Assembly (NCBI RefSeq): GCF_025380365.1
Contig: NZ_JAOCQF010000001.1
Span: 1,228,245 to 1,292,244 of the forward strand
Origin: Albidovulum sediminis
GTDB taxonomy: Bacteria > Pseudomonadota > Alphaproteobacteria > Rhodobacterales > Rhodobacteraceae
DNA: 64,000 nucleotides
Direction of reading: 5' to 3'
Under the pieces are notes generated by a model that was not told where the DNA came from, ran no database searches, and was given only the letters and a program-made list of their open reading frames with translations. Both the position numbers and the translations under genes were made by a program. Below, piece by piece: positions 35,905 to 44,613 of this stretch; position 1 is the first letter of the stretch, and each line of letters starts with the position of its first letter.

Positions 35905-35929
35905 GGAGTATTTGGGCCAGAATGAAAAG
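35905..35929 (+). repeat. Intergenic repeat, copy 1
   Basis: GGAGTATTTGGGCCAGAATG followed by AAAAG, preceded by a GC-rich stem (GGGGC-TCT-GCCCC). It lies between dgt and argS, in the orientation opposite to those genes. The same core occurs at 37638, 46595 and, inverted, 50701. Confidence 0.85.
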
Positions 35930-35936
35930 CGCGCGG

Positions 35937-37139
35937 TCAGGCCCCGCCGTTGCCCCCGCCCCCGCCGCAGAGCCGTTCGTGTTCCTGGATCGCGAAGCGG
36001 TCGGTCATGCCCGCGACATAGTCGAGCACGACGCGCGCCAGTTCCGTCTCGTCCCCTGCCGCGGCGACATCGGCGCGCCATTCGCCGGGCAGGAGCGCCG
36101 GGTCGCCGAGGAAGAGCGGGAAGAGGTCGCGGATCATCGCCGTCACCCGCTGGCGTTCGACCACGACCGAGGGGGCGCGGTACATGCGGGTGAAGAGGAA
36201 CGACTTGATCGCCTTGAGGTTCTGGTAGAGCGGCTTCGAGAAGCGGATGATCGGCCCGTCCATCGCCCGGATCTCGGCGGCCGATTGCGGTTGGCTTGCC
36301 TCAAGCCGGTTCTGCGCGACGGCGATCACGTCCTCGACCATGGTGCCGAAGACGCGGCGCAGCGCCTCGTGCCGGCGCCGGGTGGGGTCGAGGCCGGGGT
36401 GCAGGCGGTCCACCTCCTCGAAGGCGGGGCGGGTTACCGGCAGGTCCATCAGGTCGGCCTCGGTGAAAAGCCCCGCGCGCAGCCCGTCGTGCAGGTCGTG
36501 GTGGTTGTAGGCGACATCGTCCGCGACGGCGGCCACCTGCGCCTCGGCCGAGGCGAAGGTGTCAAGCTCCAGATCCCAGGCCGCGTTGCACTCTGCCAGC
36601 GCGTAGGGCAACGTGCCGCCCTCGGGGACGGAATGGGAGCCCGAAGCGCGCGGCCCGATCACCGGCCCGTTGTGCTTGGCGATGCCCTCGAGCGTCTCCC
36701 AGGTCAGGTTGAGCCCGTCGAAGCCCGCGTAATGGCGTTCGAGCCGGGTCACGATCCGGAGCGCCTGGGCGTTGTGGTCGAAGCCGCCGTAGGGCGCCAT
36801 CAGGTCGGCCAGCGCATCCTCGCCAGTGTGCCCGAAGGGCGGATGGCCGAGGTCGTGGGCCAGCGCCACCGCCTCGGCGAGGTCGGTGTTGAGGCCGAGG
36901 TGCGCGGCGATGGTGCGCGCGACCTGCGCCACCTCGATCGTATGGGTGAGCCGGGTGCGGTAATAGTCGCCCTCGTGCTCCACGAAGACCTGCGTCTTGT
37001 GCTTGAGCCGGCGGAAGGCCGAGGAGTGGATGATCCGGTCGCGGTCGCGCTGGAAGGGCGAGCGGAAGGTGGACATGCTTTCGGGATGGAGCCGGCCGCG
37101 GCTGTCTTCGGGGCGGCAGGCATAGGGGGCGAGCGTCAT
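35937..37139 (-). CDS. dgt: dGTP triphosphohydrolase-like HD protein
   Basis: A 400-residue HD-domain phosphohydrolase. Metal-site residues appear in RTRLTHTIEVAQVARTIA and ALAHDLGHPPFGHTGE, and a later YNHHDLHDGLRAG supplies the rest. The length is that of the alphaproteobacterial dGTPase-like group (about 400) rather than E. coli Dgt (505). These enzymes cut dNTPs to nucleosides and triphosphate and help balance precursor pools. It starts the argS-SPOR-nagZ-scpAB direction of transcription and is divergent from erpA. Confidence 0.92.
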   Translation of the reverse strand: MTLAPYACRPEDSRGRLHPESMSTFRSPFQRDRDRIIHSSAFRRLKHKTQVFVEHEGDYYRTRLTHTIEVAQVARTIAAHLGLNTDLAEAVALAHDLGHPPFGHTGEDALADLMAPYGGFDHNAQALRIVTRLERHYAGFDGLNLTWETLEGIAKHNGPVIGPRASGSHSVPEGGTLPYALAECNAAWDLELDTFASAEAQVAAVADDVAYNHHDLHDGLRAGLFTEADLMDLPVTRPAFEEVDRLHPGLDPTRRRHEALRRVFGTMVEDVIAVAQNRLEASQPQSAAEIRAMDGPIIRFSKPLYQNLKAIKSFLFTRMYRAPSVVVERQRVTAMIRDLFPLFLGDPALLPGEWRADVAAAGDETELARVVLDYVAGMTDRFAIQEHERLCGGGGGNGGA

Positions 37140-37222
37140 TCGGGCGTTCCCGGGGGCCGGTTCTTGTCGTTGCTGTGCCCCTTCATATATGGTGGGGAAG
37201 CGAAATTGACACGGGTTTTCCG

Positions 37223-37555
37223 ATGAACCTCACCCTGCCGCCGAAAGTCACCCCCCGCGCCTTCGCCCGGCTGGCCGAGATCAACGCCTCCGCGGGCGAG
37301 GAGAAGGCGCTGCGCGTGGCCGTGTCGGGCGGGGGCTGTTCCGGGTTCCAGTACGAGATAACGCTCGACGATCCCGCGCCCGACGATCTGGTGCTGGAAG
37401 GCGCCGGCCAGAAGGTGCTGGTCGATGCGGTGTCGCTGCCCTTCCTGACCGATGCGACGATCGATTTTTCCGAGGAACTGATCGGCGCGCGCTTCGTCAT
37501 CGAGAACCCCAACGCGACCTCCTCCTGCGGCTGCGGGACCAGTTTTTCGATCTGA
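37223..37555 (+). CDS. erpA: Iron-sulfur cluster insertion protein ErpA/IscA family
   Basis: A 110-residue A-type carrier. The three cluster-binding cysteines are present: C39 in VSGGGCSGFQY, and C102 and C104 in SSCGCGTSFSI. It accepts Fe-S clusters from the SUF or ISC scaffold and passes them to apoproteins. Start ATG 37223 (NLTLPPKVT). It is divergent from dgt, 83 bp apart. Placement next to xth and dgt is a conserved Rhodobacteraceae order. Confidence 0.93.
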   Translation: MNLTLPPKVTPRAFARLAEINASAGEEKALRVAVSGGGCSGFQYEITLDDPAPDDLVLEGAGQKVLVDAVSLPFLTDATIDFSEELIGARFVIENPNATSSCGCGTSFSI

Positions 37556-37637
37556 ATCTGGCGGTGCGCGCCGTGCCGGCGCGCAAGACGTCTGTCGCCG
37601 CCCCTGCCCCGGCAGGGCCGGCTCCGGCGCCTCGGGC

Positions 37638-37662
37638 GGGAGTATTTGGCGCCAGAATGAAG
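37638..37662 (+). repeat. Intergenic repeat, copy 2
   Basis: GGGAGTATTTGGCGCCAGAA then TGAAGG, between erpA and xth. It differs from the other copies by an inserted base in the centre (GGCGCC instead of GGGCC), which creates a perfect palindromic core TTGGCGCCAG. Confidence 0.85.
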
Positions 37663-37706
37663 GGGGGTGGCTTGCCCTCCGCCCCGATCCCGGCGAGAAC
37701 GGTGCG

Positions 37707-37727
37707 ACCCGGGGGGTGACCCCGGGT
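37707..37727 (+). promoter_or_regulatory. Hairpin in the xth leader
   Basis: ACCCGGGG, five-base loop, CCCCGGGT: a perfect 8-bp stem ending 23 bases before the xth start. Without a T-run, it could be a terminator for erpA or an RNA structure near the ribosome site (GGAGG at 37736-37741). Confidence 0.4.
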
Positions 37728-37750
37728 GGGCGACCGGAGGGGGGCCGCGC

Positions 37751-38530
37751 ATGAAGATCGCGACGTTCAACATCAACGGCATCAAGGCCCGGATCGAGGC
37801 GCTACTGGCCTGGCTCGACGCGGCGCGGCCCGACGTTGTGCTTCTGCAGGAGATCAAGTCGGTCGACGAGGGGTTCCCGCGCGAGGTTTTCGAGGAACGC
37901 GGCTATTTCGTCGAAACCCACGGGCAGAAGGGCTTCAACGGGGTCGCGATCCTGTCGCGGCTGCCGCTTGAGGATGTGGAGCGCGGGCTTCCGGGCGACG
38001 ACGCGGACGCGCAGGCGCGCTGGATCGAGGCGACCGTGGTGGGCAAGGTGGCGGTGCGGCTGGTCGCGCTTTACCTGCCGAACGGCAACCCCGCGCCGGG
38101 GCCGAAGTTCGACTACAAGCTGGCGTGGATGGCGCGGATGAAGGCGCGGGTGGCCGATCTTCTGGCGGAGGAGGTGCCGCTGGTGCTGGGCGGCGACTAC
38201 AACGTGATCCCCGCGCCGATCGACGCGGCGCGGCCCGAGGCCTGGGTCGAGGATGCGCTCTTTCGCCCAGAAAGCCGCGCGGCGTTCCGGGCGATCGTGA
38301 ACCTTGGCCTGACCGAGGCGATCCGCACCCGCGATCCGCGTCCTGGGCTTTACACCTTCTGGGATTACCAGGGGGCCGCCTGGCAGAAGAACGACGGCAT
38401 CCGCATCGATCACCTGCTGCTGGGTCCGCAGGCGGCCGACCTTCTGAGCGACGCGGGCATCGACAAGGCCGTGCGCGACGGCGACAAGCCCTCGGACCAT
38501 GTGCCGGTCTGGATCGAGTTGGAGGCCTGA
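37751..38530 (+). CDS. xth: Exodeoxyribonuclease III / AP endonuclease
   Basis: A 259-residue repair nuclease. It begins MKIATFNINGIKARIEALLAWL with the metal-binding Asn/Glu pair (FNIN and LLQEIKS), then the catalytic Asp/Asn motif GGDYNVIPAPIDA, and closes with the Asp-His pair in KPSDHVPVW. It acts at abasic sites in DNA and as a 3'-5' exonuclease. Normal length. A hairpin and a repeat copy lie in its leader. The FAD oxidoreductase gene follows after four bases, so the two may be co-transcribed. Confidence 0.95.
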   Translation: MKIATFNINGIKARIEALLAWLDAARPDVVLLQEIKSVDEGFPREVFEERGYFVETHGQKGFNGVAILSRLPLEDVERGLPGDDADAQARWIEATVVGKVAVRLVALYLPNGNPAPGPKFDYKLAWMARMKARVADLLAEEVPLVLGGDYNVIPAPIDAARPEAWVEDALFRPESRAAFRAIVNLGLTEAIRTRDPRPGLYTFWDYQGAAWQKNDGIRIDHLLLGPQAADLLSDAGIDKAVRDGDKPSDHVPVWIELEA

Positions 38531-38534
38531 GGCG

Positions 38535-39827
38535 ATGGCGTACCCGGATACCTATTACGTGCGCACCGCCGCCGACCGGCGGGAGCGGCCCGGCCTTGCC
38601 GGCCGGGAGGAGGCCGACGTGGCCATCGTCGGCGGCGGTCTTGCCGGGCTGACGACGGCGCTGGAACTCGCGCGCGGGGGGCAGCGAGTGGCGCTTCTGG
38701 AGGCGGAGCGGGTGGGCTTCGGCGCCTCGGGGCGCAATGGCGGGCTGGTCAGCCCGGCCTTTGCAGGGGGAGATGCGGCGATCCGGGCGCGGGTCGGGCC
38801 TGAGGATGCGCGGGCGCTGCACCGGCTGTCGATCGAGGGGGTGGAGCGGCTGCGCGCCACGATCCGCGATCTGGGTATCGAGAGCGCGGGGCTGATGCCG
38901 GGCCTCCTGAGCCTGCGCCGTTTCGACCGGGCCGACGACCTCAGGGCCCATGTCGCGGAACTGGCCGAGGTCTACGGCTACGAGATGACCTATCTCGACC
39001 GGGCGGCATTGGCCGAGCACGTCACCAGCCCGCGCTATTTCCACGCCATCCACGACCCGAACGCCTTCCACATCCACCCGCTCAACACGCTGCGTGCCAT
39101 TGCCGCGGAGATCGAGCGGCTGGGCGGGCGCATCTACGAGGGCGCGCCCGCGACCGCGGCCAGCCTCTCCGGCGCGGTGAAGCGGGTGGAGACCGCGGGC
39201 GGACGGATCGAGGCGCCGCGCGTGGTCTTCGCCACCGGCGGCTACACCGGCGGGCTGGTGCTGCGGCTGAGGCGCGCGGTCCTGCCGATCGCCACCTACA
39301 TGATGGCGACGGAAGCGGCGCCCGACCTGATCGCCAGCGCGATCCGTACCCGCGCCTGCATGTACGACGACCGCCGTGCGGGGGACTATTACCGGCTGGT
39401 GGAGGGCGGGCGGCGGCTTCTCTGGGGCGGGCGGATCACCACGCGGGCGGCCGACCCGGCGGGCATCGCGCGCGAACTGCGGCACGAGATGCTGACGGCC
39501 TATCCCCAGCTTGCGGATCTGCGCACCGAACTGTCGTGGTCGGGCCTGATGGGCTATGCCCGCCACCTGATGCCGCAAGTGGGGGAGATGGCGCCGGGTG
39601 TCTGGCACATCACCGCCTTCGGCGGCCACGGGCTGAACACCACCGCCATCGCCGGCAAGGTTCTGGCCGAGGCGATACTGGGAGAGAGCGACCGGATCAG
39701 GCTTTTCGCGCCGTTCGGGCTGGACTGGGCGGGCGGGCCGGCGGGGCTTGTCGCAGCGCAACTGACCTACTGGAAGCTTCAGGCACAGGACTGGTGGCGC
39801 GAGCGCGGGTCAGCCGCGGCGACGTAG
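38535..39827 (+). CDS. FAD-dependent amine/amino-acid oxidoreductase (DAO/PuuB type)
   Basis: A 430-residue flavoprotein. FAD-binding motif VAIVGGGLAGLTTALELAR at about 29-47, then FGASGRNGGLVSPAF (the S-GRN-GG signature of gamma-glutamylputrescine oxidase and relatives), and the C-terminal FGGHGLNTTAIAGKVLAE flavin block. It would oxidise a secondary or primary amine to an imine or aldehyde with release of peroxide or electrons. The substrate is not evident; no puu genes are nearby. It is four bases downstream of xth. Confidence 0.85.
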   Translation: MAYPDTYYVRTAADRRERPGLAGREEADVAIVGGGLAGLTTALELARGGQRVALLEAERVGFGASGRNGGLVSPAFAGGDAAIRARVGPEDARALHRLSIEGVERLRATIRDLGIESAGLMPGLLSLRRFDRADDLRAHVAELAEVYGYEMTYLDRAALAEHVTSPRYFHAIHDPNAFHIHPLNTLRAIAAEIERLGGRIYEGAPATAASLSGAVKRVETAGGRIEAPRVVFATGGYTGGLVLRLRRAVLPIATYMMATEAAPDLIASAIRTRACMYDDRRAGDYYRLVEGGRRLLWGGRITTRAADPAGIARELRHEMLTAYPQLADLRTELSWSGLMGYARHLMPQVGEMAPGVWHITAFGGHGLNTTAIAGKVLAEAILGESDRIRLFAPFGLDWAGGPAGLVAAQLTYWKLQAQDWWRERGSAAAT

Positions 39828-39844
39828 CGGGGGGTGGCGGCGGC

Positions 39845-41014
39845 TCAGCCGTTGCGGGTCACGTCGGCGCCGTAGAGCCAGTCGAAGCGGTTGAGCATGG
39901 TCGCGGGGGCAAAGCGGTCCAGCACACGGAGCAGCCCGTGGGCAAGGTCGCGGCGCAGGCCCGACATGTGATAGTTCTTCGCGTTGGCATTCGCGGCCTC
40001 CACGATCCGGCGCACGCGCGCCGCGCGCCGGGCGTGATAGTCGGCGAAGCCATCCTCGGGCGCCTTGAAGGACATCAGGCAATCGGCCAGCACCCATGCA
40101 TCCTCGAGCGCCATGTTGGCGCCCTGCGCCAGGAATGGCAGCGTCGGATGGGCGGCATCGCCAAGAATCACAGCGCCCCCACCGTGCCAGCGCACGGCCA
40201 CCGGGTGTCGGAAAAGGCCCCAGAGGTTTGGCCGCTCGATCCGGTCCAGCCAGCCGCGCACCTCGGGCACGAAATCCTCGAACGCGATGCGCAGGGCGAG
40301 GGGATCGTCGGTCAAGGACCAGCTTTCCTCGGCCCAGTGGCGCCGCTCCTCCACGGCCACGACATTGCGCAGGTGCCCGCCGCGGAGCGGATAGCTGACC
40401 ACGTGCCGCCCCGCCCCCATGAAGACCTGCGCCACCGGGCGGATGCCGGGGTCGGCGGGCAGTGTCGCGCGCCAGGCGACCTGATGGGTGAAGAAGGGCG
40501 CAACCCTGCCGTTCAGCGCCTCGCGCACCTTCGAATGCAGGCCGTCGGCGCCGATCAGGATGTCCGTCTCGACCTCGTCGCCCAGCGCGGTCCGGATCCG
40601 CGGGGGGCCATCGCCCAGGGTGACGCTGTCGATCTTCTGCAAAAGCCGGATCTCGACGCCGGCGGCGCGCGCGCCGTTCGCAAGCATGCCGATCAGGTCG
40701 GCGCGGTGGAAAAAGCGGAACGGCGATCCCGGTCGCTGCTGCAACAGATCGAGGCGCAGCACCCTGCCCCCGCTTTCGCCATCGACCAGTTCGACCGCCT
40801 CGGCGCGCTGCCCCTCCTGCGCGGCCTCGCCGCCAAGGCCCAGCGCCTCGATCACGCGGTGTCCGTTCGGCGTGATCTGAAGGCCCGCGCCGACCTCGCG
40901 AATCTCGGGCGCCTGCTCAAGGACGGTCACCTCCGCCCCGCGCAGCGCCAGCGCCCGCGCGACGGCAAGCCCCGCGATGCCCGCCCCGACGATCGTGATC
41001 CTGCGCGCGCTCAC
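39845..41014 (-). CDS. FAD-dependent aromatic hydroxylase, salicylate-hydroxylase type
   Basis: A 389-residue class A flavin monooxygenase. FAD motifs: ITIVGAGIAGLAVARALALRG near the start, the DG box LIGADGLHSKVRE and the GD box AVILGDAAHPTLPFLAQGAN. These proteins hydroxylate small aromatic acids with NADH. The start is GTG 41014 with GGAGG six bases upstream, rather than a more distant ATG. No ring-cleavage genes lie nearby, so the pathway is unknown. Convergent with the oxidoreductase gene, 17 bp apart. Confidence 0.85.
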   Translation of the reverse strand: MSARRITIVGAGIAGLAVARALALRGAEVTVLEQAPEIREVGAGLQITPNGHRVIEALGLGGEAAQEGQRAEAVELVDGESGGRVLRLDLLQQRPGSPFRFFHRADLIGMLANGARAAGVEIRLLQKIDSVTLGDGPPRIRTALGDEVETDILIGADGLHSKVREALNGRVAPFFTHQVAWRATLPADPGIRPVAQVFMGAGRHVVSYPLRGGHLRNVVAVEERRHWAEESWSLTDDPLALRIAFEDFVPEVRGWLDRIERPNLWGLFRHPVAVRWHGGGAVILGDAAHPTLPFLAQGANMALEDAWVLADCLMSFKAPEDGFADYHARRAARVRRIVEAANANAKNYHMSGLRRDLAHGLLRVLDRFAPATMLNRFDWLYGADVTRNG

Positions 41015-41089
41015 GCCACCCTCCGGAAACAGGGACGCCGGAGCCACCAGGGCCCCGGCGCCGAATTCTGCCAGCCCCGGCCGCCGGGG

Positions 41090-41512
41090 TCAGTCGTCGC
41101 GATGCACGCGCTCGCGCCGTTCGTGCCGTTCCTGCGCCTCGAGCGTCATCGTCGCGATCGGGCGGGCATCCAGCCGCTTGAGAGAGATCGGTTCCCCGGT
41201 CATCTCGCAGTAGCCGTATTCGCCGTTCTCGATCCGCCTGAGCGCCGCGTCGATCTTGGCCACCAGCTTGCGCTGGCGGTCGCGGGTCCGCAGTTCCAGC
41301 GCGCGGTCGGTCTCCTCGCTCGCGCGGTCGGCCAGGTCGGGCACGTTGCGCGCGCTGTCCTGAAGACCTTCGAGCGTCTCGGCCGACTGCTCCAGAAGCT
41401 CACCCTTCCAGGCGGTCAGCTTGCGGCGGAAGTATTCGAGTTGCCGCTCGTTCATGAAGGGCTCGTCCTCGGCGGGACGATAGTCTTCGGGAAGAAAGAT
41501 TTCTGCCTTCAT
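41090..41512 (-). CDS. dksA: DksA-type RNA polymerase regulator, single-cysteine zinc site
   Basis: A 140-residue RNA-polymerase-binding protein. The coiled-coil tip with the key Asp and Ala is present (VPDLADRASEETDR). Where E. coli DksA has four zinc cysteines, this protein keeps one: GYCEMTGEP and RPIATMTLEA give a Cys-Thr-Thr-Ala pattern. The Rhodobacter sphaeroides homologue RSP2654 also lacks the finger yet works with ppGpp, so the protein is expected to be active. Start ATG 41512 has GGGAGCAG upstream. Its nearest neighbour on the other side is the MoxR-like ATPase gene. Confidence 0.9.
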   Translation of the reverse strand: MKAEIFLPEDYRPAEDEPFMNERQLEYFRRKLTAWKGELLEQSAETLEGLQDSARNVPDLADRASEETDRALELRTRDRQRKLVAKIDAALRRIENGEYGYCEMTGEPISLKRLDARPIATMTLEAQERHERRERVHRDD

Positions 41513-41694
41513 CTCTGCTCCCATCCTGCCTGCGGAGCCGTTTGTCATTGCTGCAATCGTCATCCGGCTCTCCTCGGGCGCTCCATTAGCCTAACCGCGG
41601 GGGGTTGTCACTAGCTCTCACCCCGCCTTGCGGCATTTTGATGACGCGCGTATCTCTGCATCTGGGCATCTGCCCGCTGCGGAGACACAAGCTG

Positions 41695-42531
41695 ATGAAA
41701 TTTCACGGAACGGCGAATTACGTTGCGACCGAGGATCTGACCGTCGCGGTCAACGCCGCCGTCACGCTCGAACGTCCGTTGCTGGTCAAGGGCGAGCCCG
41801 GCACCGGCAAGACCGAACTCGCGCGCCAGGTCGCCGGCGCGCTTGGCCTGCCGCTGATCGAATGGCACGTCAAGTCGACGACCAAGGCGCAGCAGGGGCT
41901 TTACGAATACGACGCCGTCAGCCGGCTCCGCGACAGCCAGCTGGGAGACGAACGGGTGCACGACGTCCGCAACTACATCCGCAAGGGCAAGCTCTGGCAG
42001 GCGTTCGAGGCCGGGGGCAAGGTCGTCCTCCTCATCGACGAGATCGACAAGGCCGACATCGAGTTTCCGAACGACCTTCTGCAGGAACTCGACCGGATGG
42101 AGTTCCACGTCTACGAGACGGGCGAGACGATCCGCGCGCGCCACCGCCCGGTCGTCATCATCACCTCGAACAACGAAAAGGAACTGCCGGACGCCTTCCT
42201 CAGGCGCTGCTTCTTCCACTACATCCGCTTCCCCGAGGCCGAGACGCTGAGGCGCATCGTCGCGGTGCATTTCCCGCAGATCAAGGAACGGCTTCTGGCC
42301 GAGGCGCTGACCCGCTTCTACGAGATCCGCGAGACGCCGGGGCTGAAGAAGAAGCCCTCGACCTCGGAGGTGCTCGACTGGCTCAAGCTGATCCTGGCCG
42401 AGGATCTGGCGCCCGAGGACCTGACGCGCGACCCGCGGCATCTGTTGCCGAAGCTGCACGGGGCACTTCTGAAGAACGAGCAGGACGTGGCGCTTTTCGA
42501 ACGGCTCGCCTTCATGGCGCGGGCGCGCTAG
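41695..42531 (+). CDS. MoxR-family AAA+ ATPase
   Basis: A 278-residue ATPase with Walker A GEPGTGKT (33-40), Walker B LLIDEIDKAD (D115, E116), sensor ITSNNEKELPDAFLRRC and the MoxR-type lid. MoxR proteins work with von Willebrand A (VWA) proteins to mature or remodel partner complexes. Here a CoxE-like VWA gene lies 2.1 kb downstream on the same strand, with three genes in between. Start ATG 41695 with GGAGA upstream. The target is unknown; carbon monoxide dehydrogenase genes are not in the window. Confidence 0.9.
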   Translation: MKFHGTANYVATEDLTVAVNAAVTLERPLLVKGEPGTGKTELARQVAGALGLPLIEWHVKSTTKAQQGLYEYDAVSRLRDSQLGDERVHDVRNYIRKGKLWQAFEAGGKVVLLIDEIDKADIEFPNDLLQELDRMEFHVYETGETIRARHRPVVIITSNNEKELPDAFLRRCFFHYIRFPEAETLRRIVAVHFPQIKERLLAEALTRFYEIRETPGLKKKPSTSEVLDWLKLILAEDLAPEDLTRDPRHLLPKLHGALLKNEQDVALFERLAFMARAR

Positions 42532-42626
42532 AGGGTGCGCCTTCCCGCCGAAACCCGCCGCACACCCCCCGCGAAGGTTTGCGCCCGCCGCGCCGGCGCG
42601 CTAGCGTGGCCCCGCCGGAGGACCCC

Positions 42627-43076
42627 ATGACCGAGCCGCTCATCATTCGCGCCATCGCACCGACGGACGAGCCCGACTGGCGTCGGCTGTGGCGCGACTA
42701 TCTGGCCTTCTACGAAACCGATCTGCCCGAAGAGGTCTTCGCCACCACCTTCGCGCGCCTCACATCGGGCCTGCCGGGCGAATACCGCGGCCTGCTGGCG
42801 CTCCGGAGCGGCCGGGCGGTGGGGCTCGCGCATTACCTCTTCCACCGCAGTTGCTGGTCGGTCGCCGACACCTGCTACCTGCAGGATCTCTACGCCGACC
42901 CGGACGTGCGCGGCCTGGGCATCGGGCGCGCCCTGATCGAGGCGGTCTATGCCGCCGCTGACGCGCAGGGCGCCGCCTCGGTCTACTGGCTGACGCAAGA
43001 CTTCAACCACACCGCCCGCCGGCTTTACGACCGCATCGGCGTGAAGACCCCCTTCATCGAGTACAACCGCCCCTGA
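42627..43076 (+). CDS. GNAT N-acetyltransferase
   Basis: A 149-residue acetyltransferase with the acetyl-CoA motif LQDLYADPDVRGLGIGRALIEAV and the C-terminal strand TARRLYDRIGVKTPFIEY. Substrate unknown. GGAGG stands eight bases before the ATG. The stop codon overlaps the next gene's ATG (TGATG), so it is translationally linked to the DUF2927 lipoprotein gene and therefore part of the MoxR/VWA series. Family firm, target open. Confidence 0.86.
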   Translation: MTEPLIIRAIAPTDEPDWRRLWRDYLAFYETDLPEEVFATTFARLTSGLPGEYRGLLALRSGRAVGLAHYLFHRSCWSVADTCYLQDLYADPDVRGLGIGRALIEAVYAAADAQGAASVYWLTQDFNHTARRLYDRIGVKTPFIEYNRP

Positions 43077-44449
43077 TGCGCGCCCTTCTCGCCCCCCTTG
43101 CCGCCCTGGCGCTCCTGGCCGCCTGCGTGCCGCCGCCGCCCGCGCCCCCCGCGCCCTCGGCGTCCCGCGCGCCGGCCTTCGACCTGCCGCCGATGCGGTT
43201 TTTCGGCGAAAGCGTGCCGCAGCGCCCGCTGCGCCCGAACGCCGAGATGGCGCGCAACTTCCTCGACCTCGCCTTCCGGCTCGAGACCGGAGAGGATCTG
43301 CCAGTGCTGACCCGGTTCGACGGGCCGATCCCGGTCGCACTGACCGGGGCGGTGCCGCCCACGGCGGGGCCGGACCTCGCGCGGCTCCTCGACCGGCTGC
43401 GGTCCGAGGCGGGGATCGACATCTTCCAGACCGCCGGTCCGGCGGCGATCACCGTCGAGTTCCTGCCCCGACGCACCATGCAGGCACAGGTGCCGCAGGC
43501 CGCCTGCTTCGTCGAGCCGGGGGTGTCGTCCTGGGCCGAGTACCGCGCGCTCGGGCGCTCGGGCGCGACCGACTGGACGCGCCTGCAGCGCCGCGAACGG
43601 GTGGCGGTGTTCATCCCCGCCGACACCGCCCCGCAGGAGATTCGCGACTGCCTGCACGAAGAGATCGCCCAGGCGCTCGGCCCGCTCAACGACCTCTATG
43701 AACTGCCCGATTCCGTCTTCAACGACGACAACTTCCACACCGTCCTGACCGGCTTCGACATGCTGATGCTGCGCGCCCACTATGCGCCGGAACTGGCGAA
43801 TGGCATGACCCGCGGCGCCGTGGCCGCGCGTCTGCCGGCGATCCTCGCGCGGCTGAACCCGGCCGGTGAAAAGTCAGGCCCGGCGGCCCCCCCGCCGACG
43901 CCGCGCGCCTTCGTGCGCGCCATGGAATCCGCGCTCGGCCCGCGCGGGTCGCTGGCCGCCCGGCGCAGTGCGGCGGCGCGCGCCGTCGCCATCGTCCAGG
44001 CCCGCGGCTGGCGCGACGAGCGCACGGGATTCGCGCTTTACGCCTTCGGCCGGCTGATCCAGTCGCGCGACGCCGCCGCCGCGCAGGCCGCCTTCCTCGG
44101 CGCGCGCGCCGCCTTCCAGGCGATCCCGGGGGCCGACATCCAGCGCGCCCAGACCGACCTGCCGCTGGCCACCTTCGCGCTCAGCCGCGGCGATGCCCGT
44201 GCGGCGATCGAGATCGCCCGCGCCGCCATGCCCGCGGCGCGGCGGTCGGAGAACGCCGCCCTTCTGGCCGAACTGCTGCGCACCGAAGCCGCCGCGCTCC
44301 GCCTTCTCGGCCGTACCGGCGAGGCCGAGGCGCTGCGTCTCGACAGCCTGGGCTGGGCGCGCTATGGCTTCGGCTCCGGGCAGGACATCGCCAACTTCGA
44401 GGCGAGTTTCAGCGCCCTGGAAAGACTGGCAAGGGGACCTCAGTCATGA
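43076..44449 (+). CDS. DUF2927 lipoprotein
   Basis: A 457-residue protein with an N-terminal signal and lipobox LLAAC (C17), followed by a Pro-rich linker. The central region (NFLDLAFRLETGEDLPVLTRF, PRRTMQAQVPQAACFV, CLHEEIAQALGPLNDLYELPDSVFND) is DUF2927. The motif HEEIAQALG resembles a zincin-type HExxxxxG site, so a metallopeptidase-like activity is possible, but this is inference. The C-terminal ~200 residues look like TPR-like helical repeats. It overlaps both neighbours (TGATG before, ATGA after). Confidence 0.8.
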   Translation: MRALLAPLAALALLAACVPPPPAPPAPSASRAPAFDLPPMRFFGESVPQRPLRPNAEMARNFLDLAFRLETGEDLPVLTRFDGPIPVALTGAVPPTAGPDLARLLDRLRSEAGIDIFQTAGPAAITVEFLPRRTMQAQVPQAACFVEPGVSSWAEYRALGRSGATDWTRLQRRERVAVFIPADTAPQEIRDCLHEEIAQALGPLNDLYELPDSVFNDDNFHTVLTGFDMLMLRAHYAPELANGMTRGAVAARLPAILARLNPAGEKSGPAAPPPTPRAFVRAMESALGPRGSLAARRSAAARAVAIVQARGWRDERTGFALYAFGRLIQSRDAAAAQAAFLGARAAFQAIPGADIQRAQTDLPLATFALSRGDARAAIEIARAAMPAARRSENAALLAELLRTEAAALRLLGRTGEAEALRLDSLGWARYGFGSGQDIANFEASFSALERLARGPQS

Positions 44450-44610
44450 TCGTGATCGCGGGCTTTCTCCTCGGCGCCGCCCTCGGCTGGGTCCGGGCCG
44501 GCCGCCGCGGCGGAAACAGCTTTGACAAATGGCAGTATGCCATTGTTCACGCTATCATTTTCGCGCTGATCGGCCTGTTCGTCACACTGATCATCGGCCG
44601 CATGGGCTAA
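44446..44610 (+). CDS. 54-residue two-segment membrane protein
   Basis: A short gene that starts in the DUF2927 stop codon (ATGA overlap) and stops three bases before the VWA gene. The product begins MIVIAGFLLGAALGWVRA, has a basic loop RAGRRGGNSFDKWQY and a second hydrophobic segment (IVHAIIFALIGLFVTLIIG), so a hairpin in the inner membrane is likely. I do not recognise a named family. The overlaps on one side and tight spacing on the other argue that it is a true gene that works with its neighbours, perhaps anchoring the VWA protein or lipoprotein. Confidence 0.75.
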   Translation: MIVIAGFLLGAALGWVRAGRRGGNSFDKWQYAIVHAIIFALIGLFVTLIIGRMG

Positions 44611-44613
44611 GCC

